Shown one piece after another: positions 1 through 10,416 of a DNA stretch of 64,000 nt. How positions within the stretch are numbered: the stretch's first letter is position 1; every line of letters starts with the position of its first letter. The stretch covers positions 5,467,585 to 5,531,584 of the forward strand of contig CM026433.1 in assembly GCA_014871385.1 (NCBI GenBank), in the 5' to 3' direction. A program made the position numbers and the translations under genes. Below the pieces are notes generated by a model. The model was given only the letters and a program-made list of their open reading frames with translations. It was not told where the DNA came from and did not search any database. This stretch comes from Ceratodon purpureus. Taxonomy: Eukaryota > Streptophyta > Bryopsida > Pseudoditrichales > Ditrichaceae.

Positions 1-484
1 TGGTTCTTTGGAGGTGGATAACCCCCTAGGATCTACAAATAATGTGAACACGTTTATGAAGAAGAATATATATCCTATTGAATGGAAAGAACCGTAAACA
101 TTGTGGGTACACTAAAACAGTTTTTACCAATTGTCATTTAAAGAAACGAAGTTACTCATGTTTTAGCATACGGTAATGAATTAACATTTTATACTAACGA
201 ATCAAAAGAGTAAATGTCAACAACGAGATGATAAGAGGAACATCGCGGAGAGAATGCACTAGAAGTAATTCAACGCATAAATTGATGTACACACTTGGTT
301 TTTCATGCGGTGCACCTTACGTTTAAATGGTTAAGAGATTTGCATTTATATTTCACCGGTTTACGGTTTCATAAATCTCTTAGAAATATAGATCCAATTT
401 CTTCTCGAATAGTGGTATACAATGAAAATATTTATATAGATTCTTTGACTCTAATTTTTAATGGAATGATTTACCCCAGTTTTA

Positions 485-1010
485 TTTCTTTAATTTTACA
501 TACTCTCGTTCTTTAGTATTATGGTAGAATCAAAAATAAAAACATAAATAGTAGTTTAGATTATGAGAGAAACTGGAGATAATAATAAATTGAAAAAAAC
601 CAAAACAAACATTCAATTCTCTTGGGATTATGCAATTCATGGAAGGAATAAAACTCAAATCATTGTTTTCATAACAAATGGTCCAATTCTAATTTCTCAT
701 GCCTGGTTTAGAGTTATATGAAATATAAAAACTCTCCTTGCACTTTAATGTCTTTTATTTTACACACTTCCATACCGTAGTAGTATAGTACTGTGTTATA
801 ATTAAAAATAAATAAAAATCACTAGCTCACATTATGAGATGAGGAAGGGATAATAGTAAAAAACAAAACAAAAACACAAAACATTCAATCGTCACTGAAT
901 AACGCCAATTTGTGAACGACTAAAATTGAAATCATTGTTTTTATAAACAATTCTAGTTTCCCACGCCCAGAATTGAGTTGTAACTTATATGAAATAAAAT
1001 AAATAAATTA
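485..1010. repeat. Degenerate tandem duplication, about 270-bp period
   Basis: Two consecutive copies can be aligned by eye with an offset of about 271 bases. Shared landmarks are TTTTATTT..TTTTACA, AATCAAAAATAAA, TTATGAGA, AAAACATTCAAT, AAATCATTGTTTT and TATATGAAAT. The copies carry many substitutions and small indels, so the duplication is old. No coding capacity. Confidence 0.55.
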
Positions 1011-1687
1011 GGTAAGACATTTACATTATATACTATACGAATATATGTTTATTCATATACACTTTAACGTAAATATAAATATGGAATTGGATTCTAACTT
1101 GTACAATGTATAGTATATACGTACAAAAGTAATCACTTACTAATGACACAATGAGAGAATTTAACAAACACGATAATTCATAGAGACACATAGACTATAC
1201 TGTACCAAGGAAAAATTAAAAAGTCACGACGTGAAATACTTGGAGCTACAAGTACAGAAATAAAATTATTACACGAAAACGTATATTGACGGGACATAAT
1301 TTTAGAAATATATATATATTATTGGAATACTAAAAATACTGATGAAAGATGTTTGGTAGGGTGGTATTGTTTCGGAATAGTAATTAATTAAATTAATGAA
1401 CAACACAAAGAACACGAGGTTTGAGGACGGATATGAATATTAGAACTATAACGACGACGGGTGTAATATTAAGAAATAACGTATCGATACACTTGGGGAA
1501 AGCTGTGAAGTAGAAGTATATTCATAAGTAAACAAATGAGTGAATCATCAAAATAATAGACGAAAAAAAAATAGTTTGAGAGGGAAAGTATCTAAATTAT
1601 AATTATTAAGAGAAATAGACGACGGCCATGATGTAGTGATACATGGAGAGTTCAAAACGTATATATGAAAGAGGGGTACAGTACTCA

Positions 1688-1790
1688 ATAAAAACTAAAG
1701 CAGTAGGGTACATCTAGTAGAATATAATTCAAAACTAAAGCAGTAGGGTAGAATTAGTAAAATGGTGGAATAGTGGTCGAATTAGTAAAA
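1688..1790. repeat. Short tandem repeat (AAAACTAAAGCAGTAGGGTA)
   Basis: The block AAAACTAAAGCAGTAGGGTA occurs twice about 43 bases apart. A related GAATTAGTAAAAT block is also repeated next to it. It is a local tandem duplication in AT-rich DNA. Confidence 0.6.
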
Positions 1791-2678
1791 TATACTTTAA
1801 CATGGGTCATGGAGGAAATAAATCGAAATACGAACGTTCGAAACGATATGAAAGGAAGAAATTCACGAAATGACATTTACGGAGCTTCGAGGGTTGGAGT
1901 TGTAAATTAGACAAATTAGACGTTAAAAAAAGGGCATAAACTAGGGGGGAATAAACATAGAGGAAAATAAAGAAGAAGTAAATGAAAACCATATTCGAAA
2001 GTGGAAATTGTATAGAGGGAGGAACGTTAAAAGTACATAAAGAGATGGTAACTCGAATTAAATTGAGAATATGAAGCCGTTTAATGAAAGTATAATAGAA
2101 GTACTTATGTATTTAAAAAAACAAAAATTCAAAGCGGAGAATAAGAAGACGGAGAACTATTTAGATTACAATTTCTGAAACAAGTTTAGATGAGTTCGAT
2201 TTCTGCAAGGAACTTCTGGAGTGCGATGGTAGACAGCATGAAATGCGTACGACAGAAACAACAGAAATAATGATTCGAATAAATGACACATACATTAACT
2301 GTGGAAAGTGATTTCCACGGTTGACACACCGGAATACTAATTCCGGTAGGAAAATGATAAAAATTTAAAAATTTTGTGTTAGGAATACGGAAGTACTACT
2401 TAGATAAGTGAAACAACCGGATAAGACGGTTGGTCGAATAAATAAGAGAACCGGAAGGTCAGCCGGGTGAGATCCGGTCGTCTGCGGTGAAGGAGAGGGA
2501 GCACCGTCCGTATGACAGAACCCTGACACCGCAGACTTAAGGATAACCACCGAAAGGAACAACGCACGCGGGAAGAATGGCTGCAACCATTAAAGCGCCG
2601 CCGGTCGCGACCGTCCAATGATGAAAGGCTACGACCGTCCGTCATGATGAGCTATGAACGGGTGGGCGTGAGGGCAGG

Positions 2679-2687
2679 TATAAAAGG
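2679..2687 (+). promoter_or_regulatory. TATA box upstream of the broken coiled-coil ORF
   Basis: TATAAAAGG lies about 200 bases before the ATG at 2888, in otherwise GC-rich DNA. That spacing suits a Pol II core promoter with a leader of about 170-180 bases. It is the best promoter candidate for the ORF at 2888. Confidence 0.5.
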
Positions 2688-2887
2688 AGGAAGAACAGCC
2701 GTGCTCCTCCTTTCTTTTTGTCATTTTGTGGCGCGCTGGGTCCTTGGGTTCCACGGCGAAGGGCGCAGTTAGGGTTGGACGGTAGGAGAGAGACGGTGAG
2801 ACGGAAGTGTTTCCGTTAGGTGAGGGATTGTGGTGAGGATCGTGCGTGCAGGTGTTACCGGAGCGGAGGTGAGGAGGACTTAGCAGA

Positions 2888-4753
2888 ATGGGTAGAAAGG
2901 GGAAGGAACCGGCGGAGGAAGGACAGTTGTTCAGGGTACAACGGGTCATGCCGTTGATGCCGGCAGACGACGACGAGCAGGAGCTCCTCCGGACCGCTTT
3001 AGAAGCCATGGGCTGTGAACTCCTACTGGACAAGGCATGGGGGTGGAAACATGCCCTTCTGGCCCAGGAGATCCTCGTCAAGAATCCCGAGAATCGAGGA
3101 ACCATCCGGGGAGAGCCGGATAAGTGGACGGCACAACTCTGGAGGGAGACGTATGGTTTCAAGAACTCTAGAGAGATCTCGACACCGGAGACCCGGGAGT
3201 TTGTGTGGGGGTATATCAATGGGCCCGGAGATTGGAGAGAAGGATGGGAGCTGGATGACATCACGAATCCGGAGGCCCGGAGGGTCGTAGGGTTTATGAA
3301 CCCTATTTTCCATCCGGAAAAGCCCAAACGGATAACCATCAAGTGGGCATCCGTTTTCATTGGGGCCATGATCGGTGAATTCACGGTAGACTGGGGCCTC
3401 ATGATTAAGACGATAGTCGACCGGCAGGTAGCCAATCTCCGGAAGACCAAGAAGCAGACCACCTGCCTTCCGTCTTTCCTCATTCACCTCTACCGTCACA
3501 GGGGGCTGTTGAGCCCTAAGGAAATCCGGGAGTACGATGAAATCAAGAGCATACAGCAGTACGCCGAACCGGAAGAAGTGTCCGATCAAGACGATGATGA
3601 TGATGTTAGCGAGGTCTCTCCCACGCCGGCTAAAAGACCTCGTCCCAGCCCGGAGAAGGGACAGCCGTCCGGATCATCTCGGACTCCCACCCCGACCAAG
3701 AGAACCTTGAACACGGAAGTCCAAAAACCCACCGGACCACCGGAGCACACCGGGGACCCGTGCCAGGACTTAGTTAACCTTTCGGAGCAGGTGTCGACGT
3801 ATGCTCGGTTCCTACAGTCGACTAGGCAGACGGAGGGCCGGTTGGCTAAGGAGGTAATTGCCATTACGGAAACGGACGGGTTGGAGGAATGCCTGAATAT
3901 TCTTCGCAAGCACCGGGACTTGGCCAGTCTCCAGAACAAGCACATGGACCGGCTAGAGAAGTACCGGGAGAAGATTCTGAAGCTCGAGTAGGAGGTGCTT
4001 GATGCCCGGAAGGATTACAGTGACGCCCGTGACCGGGCAGCCGAGGCCATCTAGTCGGTCGTCGAGATCAAGGCCACCTTAGCACTTCCGGTGGATGTGG
4101 CCAATCAGTGCGCCGTTTACCAAGCCTTCTTGACCCGTCAGCCGGATCCGACTGTCAAGAAGATTGTGAAGTTCATGCACGACCGGACGCAGGTGATGAA
4201 GGACACTTGGGTGCAGATGAAGAACATGGTGGAGATCATCAGTTCCGCAAAGGCCGGCCCGTCATCAGAGCCACCGGCAGAACGGGAGGAGCCCAGACCA
4301 CCGTCCCCACCAAGGGAACCGGCGCCGGTGCCACCTCTAGCCTCTCCGATACGGTCGACCATCCGGTCAGTCCAACAGGAGATAGGACATCCGCTGGAGG
4401 ATCCTCTCCCGGATACCTTGAGCAGTCTGCACACTCTGCCCAATTTGGCTGGAGTCGAGACTGTTAACCCCGGAAACATCCCTTTGGAACCGGACCAAGG
4501 ACCACCACCGAAAGACTTTATGCCGGTACAGGGATCTCCGGAACAGCTCCAGGTGGATCTCAGCGCAGTGCCGGTGGCGGCACGATCTCCATCCCCGGCG
4601 GTTCAAGCCGGACGATCCCGGAAGGCCAGCGACCCGTCGGCAGCTGATGCTCCGGAAGAAGGCCCCTCGCTGAAGAAGCTGAAGAGGGTACAGAAGAAGG
4701 AATGGATGGATGGAACCCGGCACAGTCCCCGGTTAGATAAGCACAAGGAGTAG
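2888..4753 (+). pseudogene. Transposon-associated coiled-coil protein with two in-frame stops
   Basis: One reading frame of 622 codons runs from ATG 2888 to TAG 4751-4753. It is broken only by TAG at 3989-3991 and TAG at 4052-4054. Codon use, charge pattern and coiled-coil character continue across both stops. The N-terminal 210 residues are globular and Trp-rich. They include a hydrophobic block ending in TVDWG, then CLPSFLIHLYRHRGLLSPKE, which loosely resembles the plant 'putative transposon protein' domain family; that is inference. Next come an acidic stretch, a Pro/Ser/Thr-rich linker, a coiled coil containing both stops, and a Pro-rich basic tail. Both stops would be CAG (Gln) before a single C-to-T change. 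No reverse transcriptase or transposase is adjacent, and I could not define element ends. It is either a decayed element gene or, less likely, two shorter proteins. Confidence 0.55.
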
Positions 4754-4756
4754 AAG

Positions 4757-5990
4757 TTAGGATAAGGACCGGATAAAATGGCAGCGACTAACGATGGGGC
4801 TCAAGTGCACCCGGCTGCCAATCCGGATAGATAGCGGCAGTAACTAGGAATAGAAGGCGGCCACCGGTCCAGGATTTCCGGATCCAAGATCCGGAAATTC
4901 TGGATCTCGTTGGGCCACTTGGTCGCTTTAGGAATCGATAGGTTTTAGTATTTAAGCTGGACGTTTTTCCAAGGCCGGGGCCTTGTTTTGTACGCCGTTT
5001 TGTTGTTGCAATTGAGAATATACTTTTGGATTTGTTGTGTCAACCGGCTGCTGACGGGTCCGTTGCCGTATGGTTTGTTGGTACTATTGTCTTCAGTAGT
5101 GTTCCGGAGGAGTGTTGAACAGTGGGATAATCTGGAGAGCGCCCGGAGAGACTAGGGAGGTGTCAAGCGTCGAGTGTTGACGGTTTCCAGTCCCGGAAGG
5201 AGCCCGGAGGGGAGGAGAGACGTACTGCAGCAGGGCTGGTAGTCTCAAGGACACGGAGAGTCGTGTGTACACCGGGATCCGGAAACGGACCGGTCGCTTC
5301 TTGTAGATGGGATAAAAGCCGGATGTCCTACTGCGAACCAATCCGGAATGGAGATAGTATAGTAGAATACCGTGCAGCCGTAAGGTGATGTCATTGTAGT
5401 ATGATTTCCGTATCCATAACCGGCACTGAGTAGCTACTCGGACCGGTACCTAGCCATACGGAAGGATTATTACTCCACTTCTCGGGTGGTAGATAGGAAC
5501 AGTGGGGTGTCCAGCCACTTTAAGTCACGGGACGGTGGAAAATCCAGCCACTTGAAAGGATAGACGGATCAGTGGGAACCGGCCACTAGTCTAAAAAGCC
5601 GGAAAATAGGAACGAGGCAAAAACTACCGGATTAGGCCAACCGGTCGAAAGACGGAATACGGTTGGATCTGGGTGGTGATTTCCGTTATGATCTAAAAGG
5701 AAGAAAACTATAGGTCTTCGTGGGAACGAACACGGAGTGGTTTACTTTGGAGGGTATTTAGTGTGAATTAAGTGCCTTCCGGAGGAATACGGATACCACA
5801 TCGTGCTACATTAACTTCGGTGGAGCGTACGGAATAATGACTCGTTGAAGAATTTAGATGCTTTGCATACCATGAAGTATTTTAATTCATGTTTACATTA
5901 ACTGCTGTTCTCATTTTAATTGGTGAAAGAAATTAACAGGTTTAGTGTAATATGTGGTCGGAAGATGTAGCATTATATGTTTTTATCATT
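4757..5990. other. Non-coding tail of the first element
   Basis: This stretch is rich in CCGG and CCGGAT words, like the ORF before it, so it probably belongs to the same element as a 3' non-coding part. Related words (GGAATACGGA, GATTTCCRYGG) appear near 2310-2390 and near 5660-5790, but I could not align long terminal repeats. Composition becomes AT-rich after about 5840. Confidence 0.4.
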
Positions 5991-6009
5991 TGTATTTAAA
6001 AAAAGGGGG

Positions 6010-6545
6010 GGGAGGGAAATTTCCCGCGGCTGCGACGGCCTCGTCCCCACGGTCGGGGGCCGTCTCCACGGCCGTGGGCCGTCTCCGCGAGGGGCCGTCC
6101 GCGGGGACGGCCCTTCGACCGCGGCCGTAATCGAACGGCCGTCGCCTTGGAGACGGCCCCGATCGGACGGCCGCGGGCTGTCGCCGACGGTGCCGTCTCC
6201 AAGGCCGTCTACGCGGCCGTCCCCGCGCGGTCGGCCGCCATCGGACGGCGACGGCCGCGGGGACGGCCGCGATCGGAGGGCCGCAAGCCGCCCCCTCGGG
6301 GGCCGTCTCCAAGGCCGTCCCCTCGGCGACGGCCTTCATCGGACGGCCGTCGCCGAGGAGACGGCCGCGGAGGCACGGGCCTCCGCGGCCGTCACCGTGG
6401 CCCCCGAGCCGACGGCCCCCAACGGCCGTCGTCAGGTTTGGGACGACGGCCATTGGCCGCGGCCGTAGGATCGGGGGGCGACGGCCCTAGGCTCGGGGGG
6501 ACGGCCCTAGGGTTGGGGGCCGTCGCTATATATGGCGACGGCCGT
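6010..6545. repeat. Left subterminal GGCCGTC / GACGGCC array
   Basis: More than 20 copies of ACGGCC or its complement GGCCGT are packed into about 530 bases of very GC-rich DNA, many inside the palindrome ACGGCCGT. hAT and other cut-and-paste elements often carry clustered short subterminal motifs that bind transposase. The array sits just upstream of the TATA box at 6526. Long open frames on both strands here are by-products of the composition. Confidence 0.65.
6526..6535 (+). promoter_or_regulatory. TATA box of the RING-H2 ORF
   Basis: CTATATATGG sits at the inner edge of the GC-rich array, about 250 bases before ATG 6780. It is followed by a pyrimidine-rich CACTTCCTCACTTCACTCTC stretch typical of plant transcription starts. 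Confidence 0.5.
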
Positions 6546-6779
6546 CCCCCACTTCCTCACTTCACTCTCCTCAATAGTCCCTCTCCTATTGCTACAGTTT
6601 CCCAATTCACTTGGGAGCTTGTTGGTACGTGGGGGTGAGGAGATGGGGGTCCCTTTTTATTGTGGGGGGGGGGGGAGTTTTTGAATTTTCTGTATTCGTT
6701 ATTTTGTAAACCGTCATTTATCAACTCCTTGTTTTCTTTAAAACAAAACCATTACGTTTTTGTTTAAAACGAGGTTACT

Positions 6780-9700
6780 ATGGCGGATCCGGAACATGAT
6801 GAGATTGGAGGAACCGGGAAGAGGAACAGGCCGAAGGGAACGTGCCACAACTTTTCTTGGGAGATCCTAGACAACAAAAACATTGTAGCAGAAGAAGGCT
6901 GGGAATCTGTAGGGGAGATTTTCTGGACTTTCAAGGAGTGCAAGAAGTATGTGAAGATGTATCACATTGACAAGTTGTGGCCCCGAGAAGAACACGAGAT
7001 GAACACACGGACTTTTACTTGCAAGCCCTGGTCATGCATGGATGACCATTTCTTGCATCGGGCATATGAAGTCTGGACTACTATGTTTGGGCAACGGAAG
7101 CCCAACAAAGGCCATTTCAATTATACCATTTGCAGTATGGTATATGCGGAGCTAATATTGAAGCGGAAGATTAGTTGGTGTACGTACCCCACTACGAAAG
7201 ACAGGCCGTTGCAAATTGGATGGATGGTAAGAGACATTCCGGATTTATATCTGATCGATCCTTTGCAAGCAAAGAAGGTTGTAGCGGAGTTCCGAAAGCG
7301 GCAGTGGCCACATCTAAAGAGCTTTCCGAAGAATGAAGTAAAAAAATTACAGAATGAAACTCCGCATCGTCCAGAGGAAAAGAAGCCCGTTGCCATTGCC
7401 AATGTGATCGCTACGATGTTCCCCGTTGCCACAGAAACTAATGTCCCTACTATTCCTAGAGCAGACCTGGGAATCACGGTGAAATCTTCCAACGATACAA
7501 AGGGCAAGGCAGCCGTAGATGAGGTGGAAGTGGAGGTGGACAATGACTGCTCAACACATCTTACGGCTGCGGAAGCCTGATGCTCCAACCCTCGTTCAGT
7601 GGATGATGGTCCAAGTTCCTTGGCAATAGTACAAGTGCCTACCAAAGAGGATAGCACAAAGGATGCAGTTCATTCCATTTCGGAGATTATGGAGCTGGTG
7701 AAGTCGATGCCAAACAACGAATCATTGAAGGAGTTACTAGATTTTAGCATCAAATTGACGGAGGTGTCCTCTGATGAACAGCGTGGGGGCTTAGAGAATA
7801 CCACAGAGGGAGACGCTGCAGGAAAAACCACGGAGGAAGTGCAACAAATTCATAATGTGTTGAAGATTGCACACACCCTGAAAGATGGGGCTTCCGTATT
7901 AGGCGCTATGGCACCAGATCTCATAAATATGGCTCATGCATTTGGAACTATCACTCCGGGCATGATACAGGGTGCCCTCCGCTTTGAGACTTTGGCATCT
8001 TCCATTAAGCCTCTTCTGGAAGACCGTGTGAAATTAGGCGAAGAGAACGTGGCCCTGAGTAAGGATTTAATGGATGCAACGGAACAAATCAAGAGTTTGA
8101 CAAGAAGGTTGGACCATGTGAAGATGAATTTTTATGCACAATTGGAAGAGTGCAAAATCTACCACCCGGTAGATAAGGAGAAAAACAAAACAAAAGAAGT
8201 GAAGCCTACGGTGAAGAAGGAAGTGGTGAAGGTGGAAGGAAAGGATCGTATTATTGAAGTACTGAGCGATGGTGAGGATTCCGATGACCTTGGCCTTTCT
8301 AAATTTTCAAATAAAAGTGGAGAGGGGGCCACACAAGGGATGGCGTCTCAGAAGTCTAAAATGACATCTGGTCCAGTTCCATTGGACATTGGCTCTAGCC
8401 AAGCAACACCAGGACATGAGGATAGAGGAAAAGGGCCAATGGATGATTCAATAGAATTAGACATTCTTTTACGGGATTTGGAGGTGGCTAGAAGGGAAAG
8501 AGACGAGGCCCGTACGGAACTGGAAAGGCTGAAGACCACCATACAGATGGTAGATGATACACCATCTTCCATAAGGGCATTATCATGGCTTGGTTGGGTC
8601 CACAAACTACGAGATAAGGAGACAATAGTCTCTAGAGCACAACAGGATATGAAGAAATGTGCAATTACTTCTATGGATGTCGAAGAAGCTATCCAATCAT
8701 CTTTACAGAAGTATAACGAGGCAGCAGCCAAGGGCGGCGAGGATGCTACAAAAATCACGATATGGCGCGATGTAGGAGAAATGATGGAGCGCACATTACA
8801 TAGTTCCAAAAATAAAGAAGGGGTCATTGACTGGGCGCTAGAGGTCGAGGAGGGGTGGATGCCGTACGATGTACTATCATCTCATTTGGATGAATCGAAA
8901 CGTGTGGTTATCCATACCCGCAAACCGTCGTAGGAATATTCGAAGGAGACGTGTCCCATCTGTCAACAATACTTTGGGCCGGAAGGGGCCTTTGAGATGG
9001 GAAATTGTAATCACAAGTTCCACATAACCTGCATCGCGAAGGCTGCTTTAAACAACAAACAGTGTGTTATGTGTCGCTCCTCAATTAGTTCACGTTTTTA
9101 CGAGATGCTGGGACTACAACACGTGATGCCGCCTGGGCATGAGTTTGATCGGTGGAATTTACCACTAGACCAACTACCTAAGAAAGAGCTGAATTATTAT
9201 GAATGGGGCAAATCACTGGCTTGGAACCCGGAGACAATGACTCACCAACTATCTACGGCTAACGATGCCGGAATGGACGATCTTTCATGGATGACACATG
9301 ACTATGAGGTGGAGATGAGGGCACGTGAAATTCCGGATGCCAAGGACCGAGAATTTTTTTGTAGGAACTTCGGTGGACATTGGAGTATACATGGCAATCG
9401 CTTCTTCCGGTTTCCAAAACCGGAAGTTGTGGTAGATGCCGACGGTAAGAGAAGAGAAGTAGAACGGGACTATGGCCAACTTGATGAGTACAAGATGTAT
9501 GACAGAACCCCGGTTGGGAGGGCACTTGTATTGGCCAAACTAGAAGAAGCCATTCAGCATCGTCGCACTTTTACAGAGGAATCCTTCAAATATTCGGACC
9601 TAGACTACTGGGTGATCATTAAGAAGTCTGACGATGCTCTTCAGAAAATAGTTTGCGACTGGAGAAGGGCACTTCGTGCGGAGGATAATTCCTCTCGTTG

Positions 9701-9950
9701 GTCACGCAATAGGATTGAGAAGATTGTGCAAGAAATAGTAGCCAAGATTGAGAAGGCAAAGGAGTTGTGGAACGGGAAGAATTCCAAGAAGCGCAATCGA
9801 GACAACCCTTATGAAGATGATCCCGAATGGGGGGAAGATAATCGTTGTTCTTTGGATCGCGTGGAAGAAGAATATCGATCGGGGGGTACGATTACACATC
9901 CAAGCCAGCGACGCCAAACTCGGAGGTCAAATGCAAACAATGGACGTTGA
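6780..9950 (+). pseudogene. Coiled-coil RING-H2 protein of the hAT-like element, two in-frame stops
   Basis: A single 1057-codon frame from ATG 6780 to TGA 9948-9950 is broken only by TGA 7578-7580 and TAG 8931-8933. The first segment is a Trp-rich globular domain with a hydrophobic block ending in RKISWC. The second is mostly charged coiled coil, about 7850-8700. Directly after the TAG the same frame gives a full RING-H2 finger, at about 8952-9074. Its ligand spacing is C-x2-C-x14-C-x-H-x2-H-x2-C-x10-C-x2-C. A charged C-terminal region with KKRNRD follows. RING-H2 domains usually recruit E2 enzymes in ubiquitin ligases, so an E3-like role is plausible but unproven. An ATG after the TAG (8997) would omit the CPIC half of the finger, which argues the stops are secondary mutations. 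CGA and CAG are the likely ancestral codons. Confidence 0.6.
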
Positions 9951-10032
9951 GTACAATATTTTCGTTGGACATGGTACCCGCATTACTACGGTTAATGTGA
10001 CAATACACTGGGTGATAGTCGTATTTAGAGCA

Positions 10033-10053
10033 GTATATATATATATATATATT
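10033..10053. repeat. (TA)n microsatellite
   Basis: An uninterrupted TA run lies in the short convergent spacer between the 3' ends of the RING-H2 ORF and the transposase. The rest of 9951-10416 shows no gene. Confidence 0.8.
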
Positions 10054-10416
10054 GGTTGCGGAGCCGGGTGTATGGACTTTACACTACTTCTATATGTACT
10101 TGCAAAAATTACCTCTGGTTTTAATACAATTTCATTTATGTTTTCTCGGAGTTGCATTTGTGTTGAAAGAATTGTTAGTACTTAGATGCATCGAACTTCA
10201 TATGTAGATTTTGTACATTCATTACGAGAAAGAAATTGCGAGAAGTACAATCAAAGTAAAAACAAGTACACAACGTGGAGGACAATATTGAAGAGGCAAG
10301 CACCACCGCTTAAATGAGATATGATATGATAATGGTTTCTAGAAATGGACATTCATAAAAGAGTGGCATTCTAGGGTGGTGCACTGGAAATGCCGCCTTC
10401 TAACTATCGTGCCCAA

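Larger units (their letters stand above)
1..2640. other. AT-rich gene-free region
   Basis: No open frame here looks like a protein; the longest are about 60-80 codons with no recognisable motif. The stretch is AT-rich and holds a degenerate tandem duplication (485-1010) and a small tandem repeat (about 1688-1790). From about 2590 composition turns GC-rich and CCGG-rich, marking entry into the next element. Confidence 0.6.

Noticed and set aside
2629-3589. Minus-strand frames of 188-284 codons opposite the first coiled-coil ORF
   Set aside because: Shadow frames; the + frame has the TATA box, coiled coil and better composition.
2300-5850. LTR retrotransposon around the first coiled-coil ORF
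   Set aside because: Only short shared words, no alignable long terminal repeats, no primer-binding site and no reverse transcriptase seen.
5977-6638. Long open frames on both strands, Arg/Gly/Pro-rich
   Set aside because: They lie in the GGCCGTC array; biased GC-rich repeats suppress stop codons in several frames at once.
2888-9950. Alternative genetic code or programmed readthrough at TAG/TGA
   Set aside because: Intact host genes here end with ordinary TGA, TAG and TAA, and only element ORFs contain internal stops; decay is simpler.
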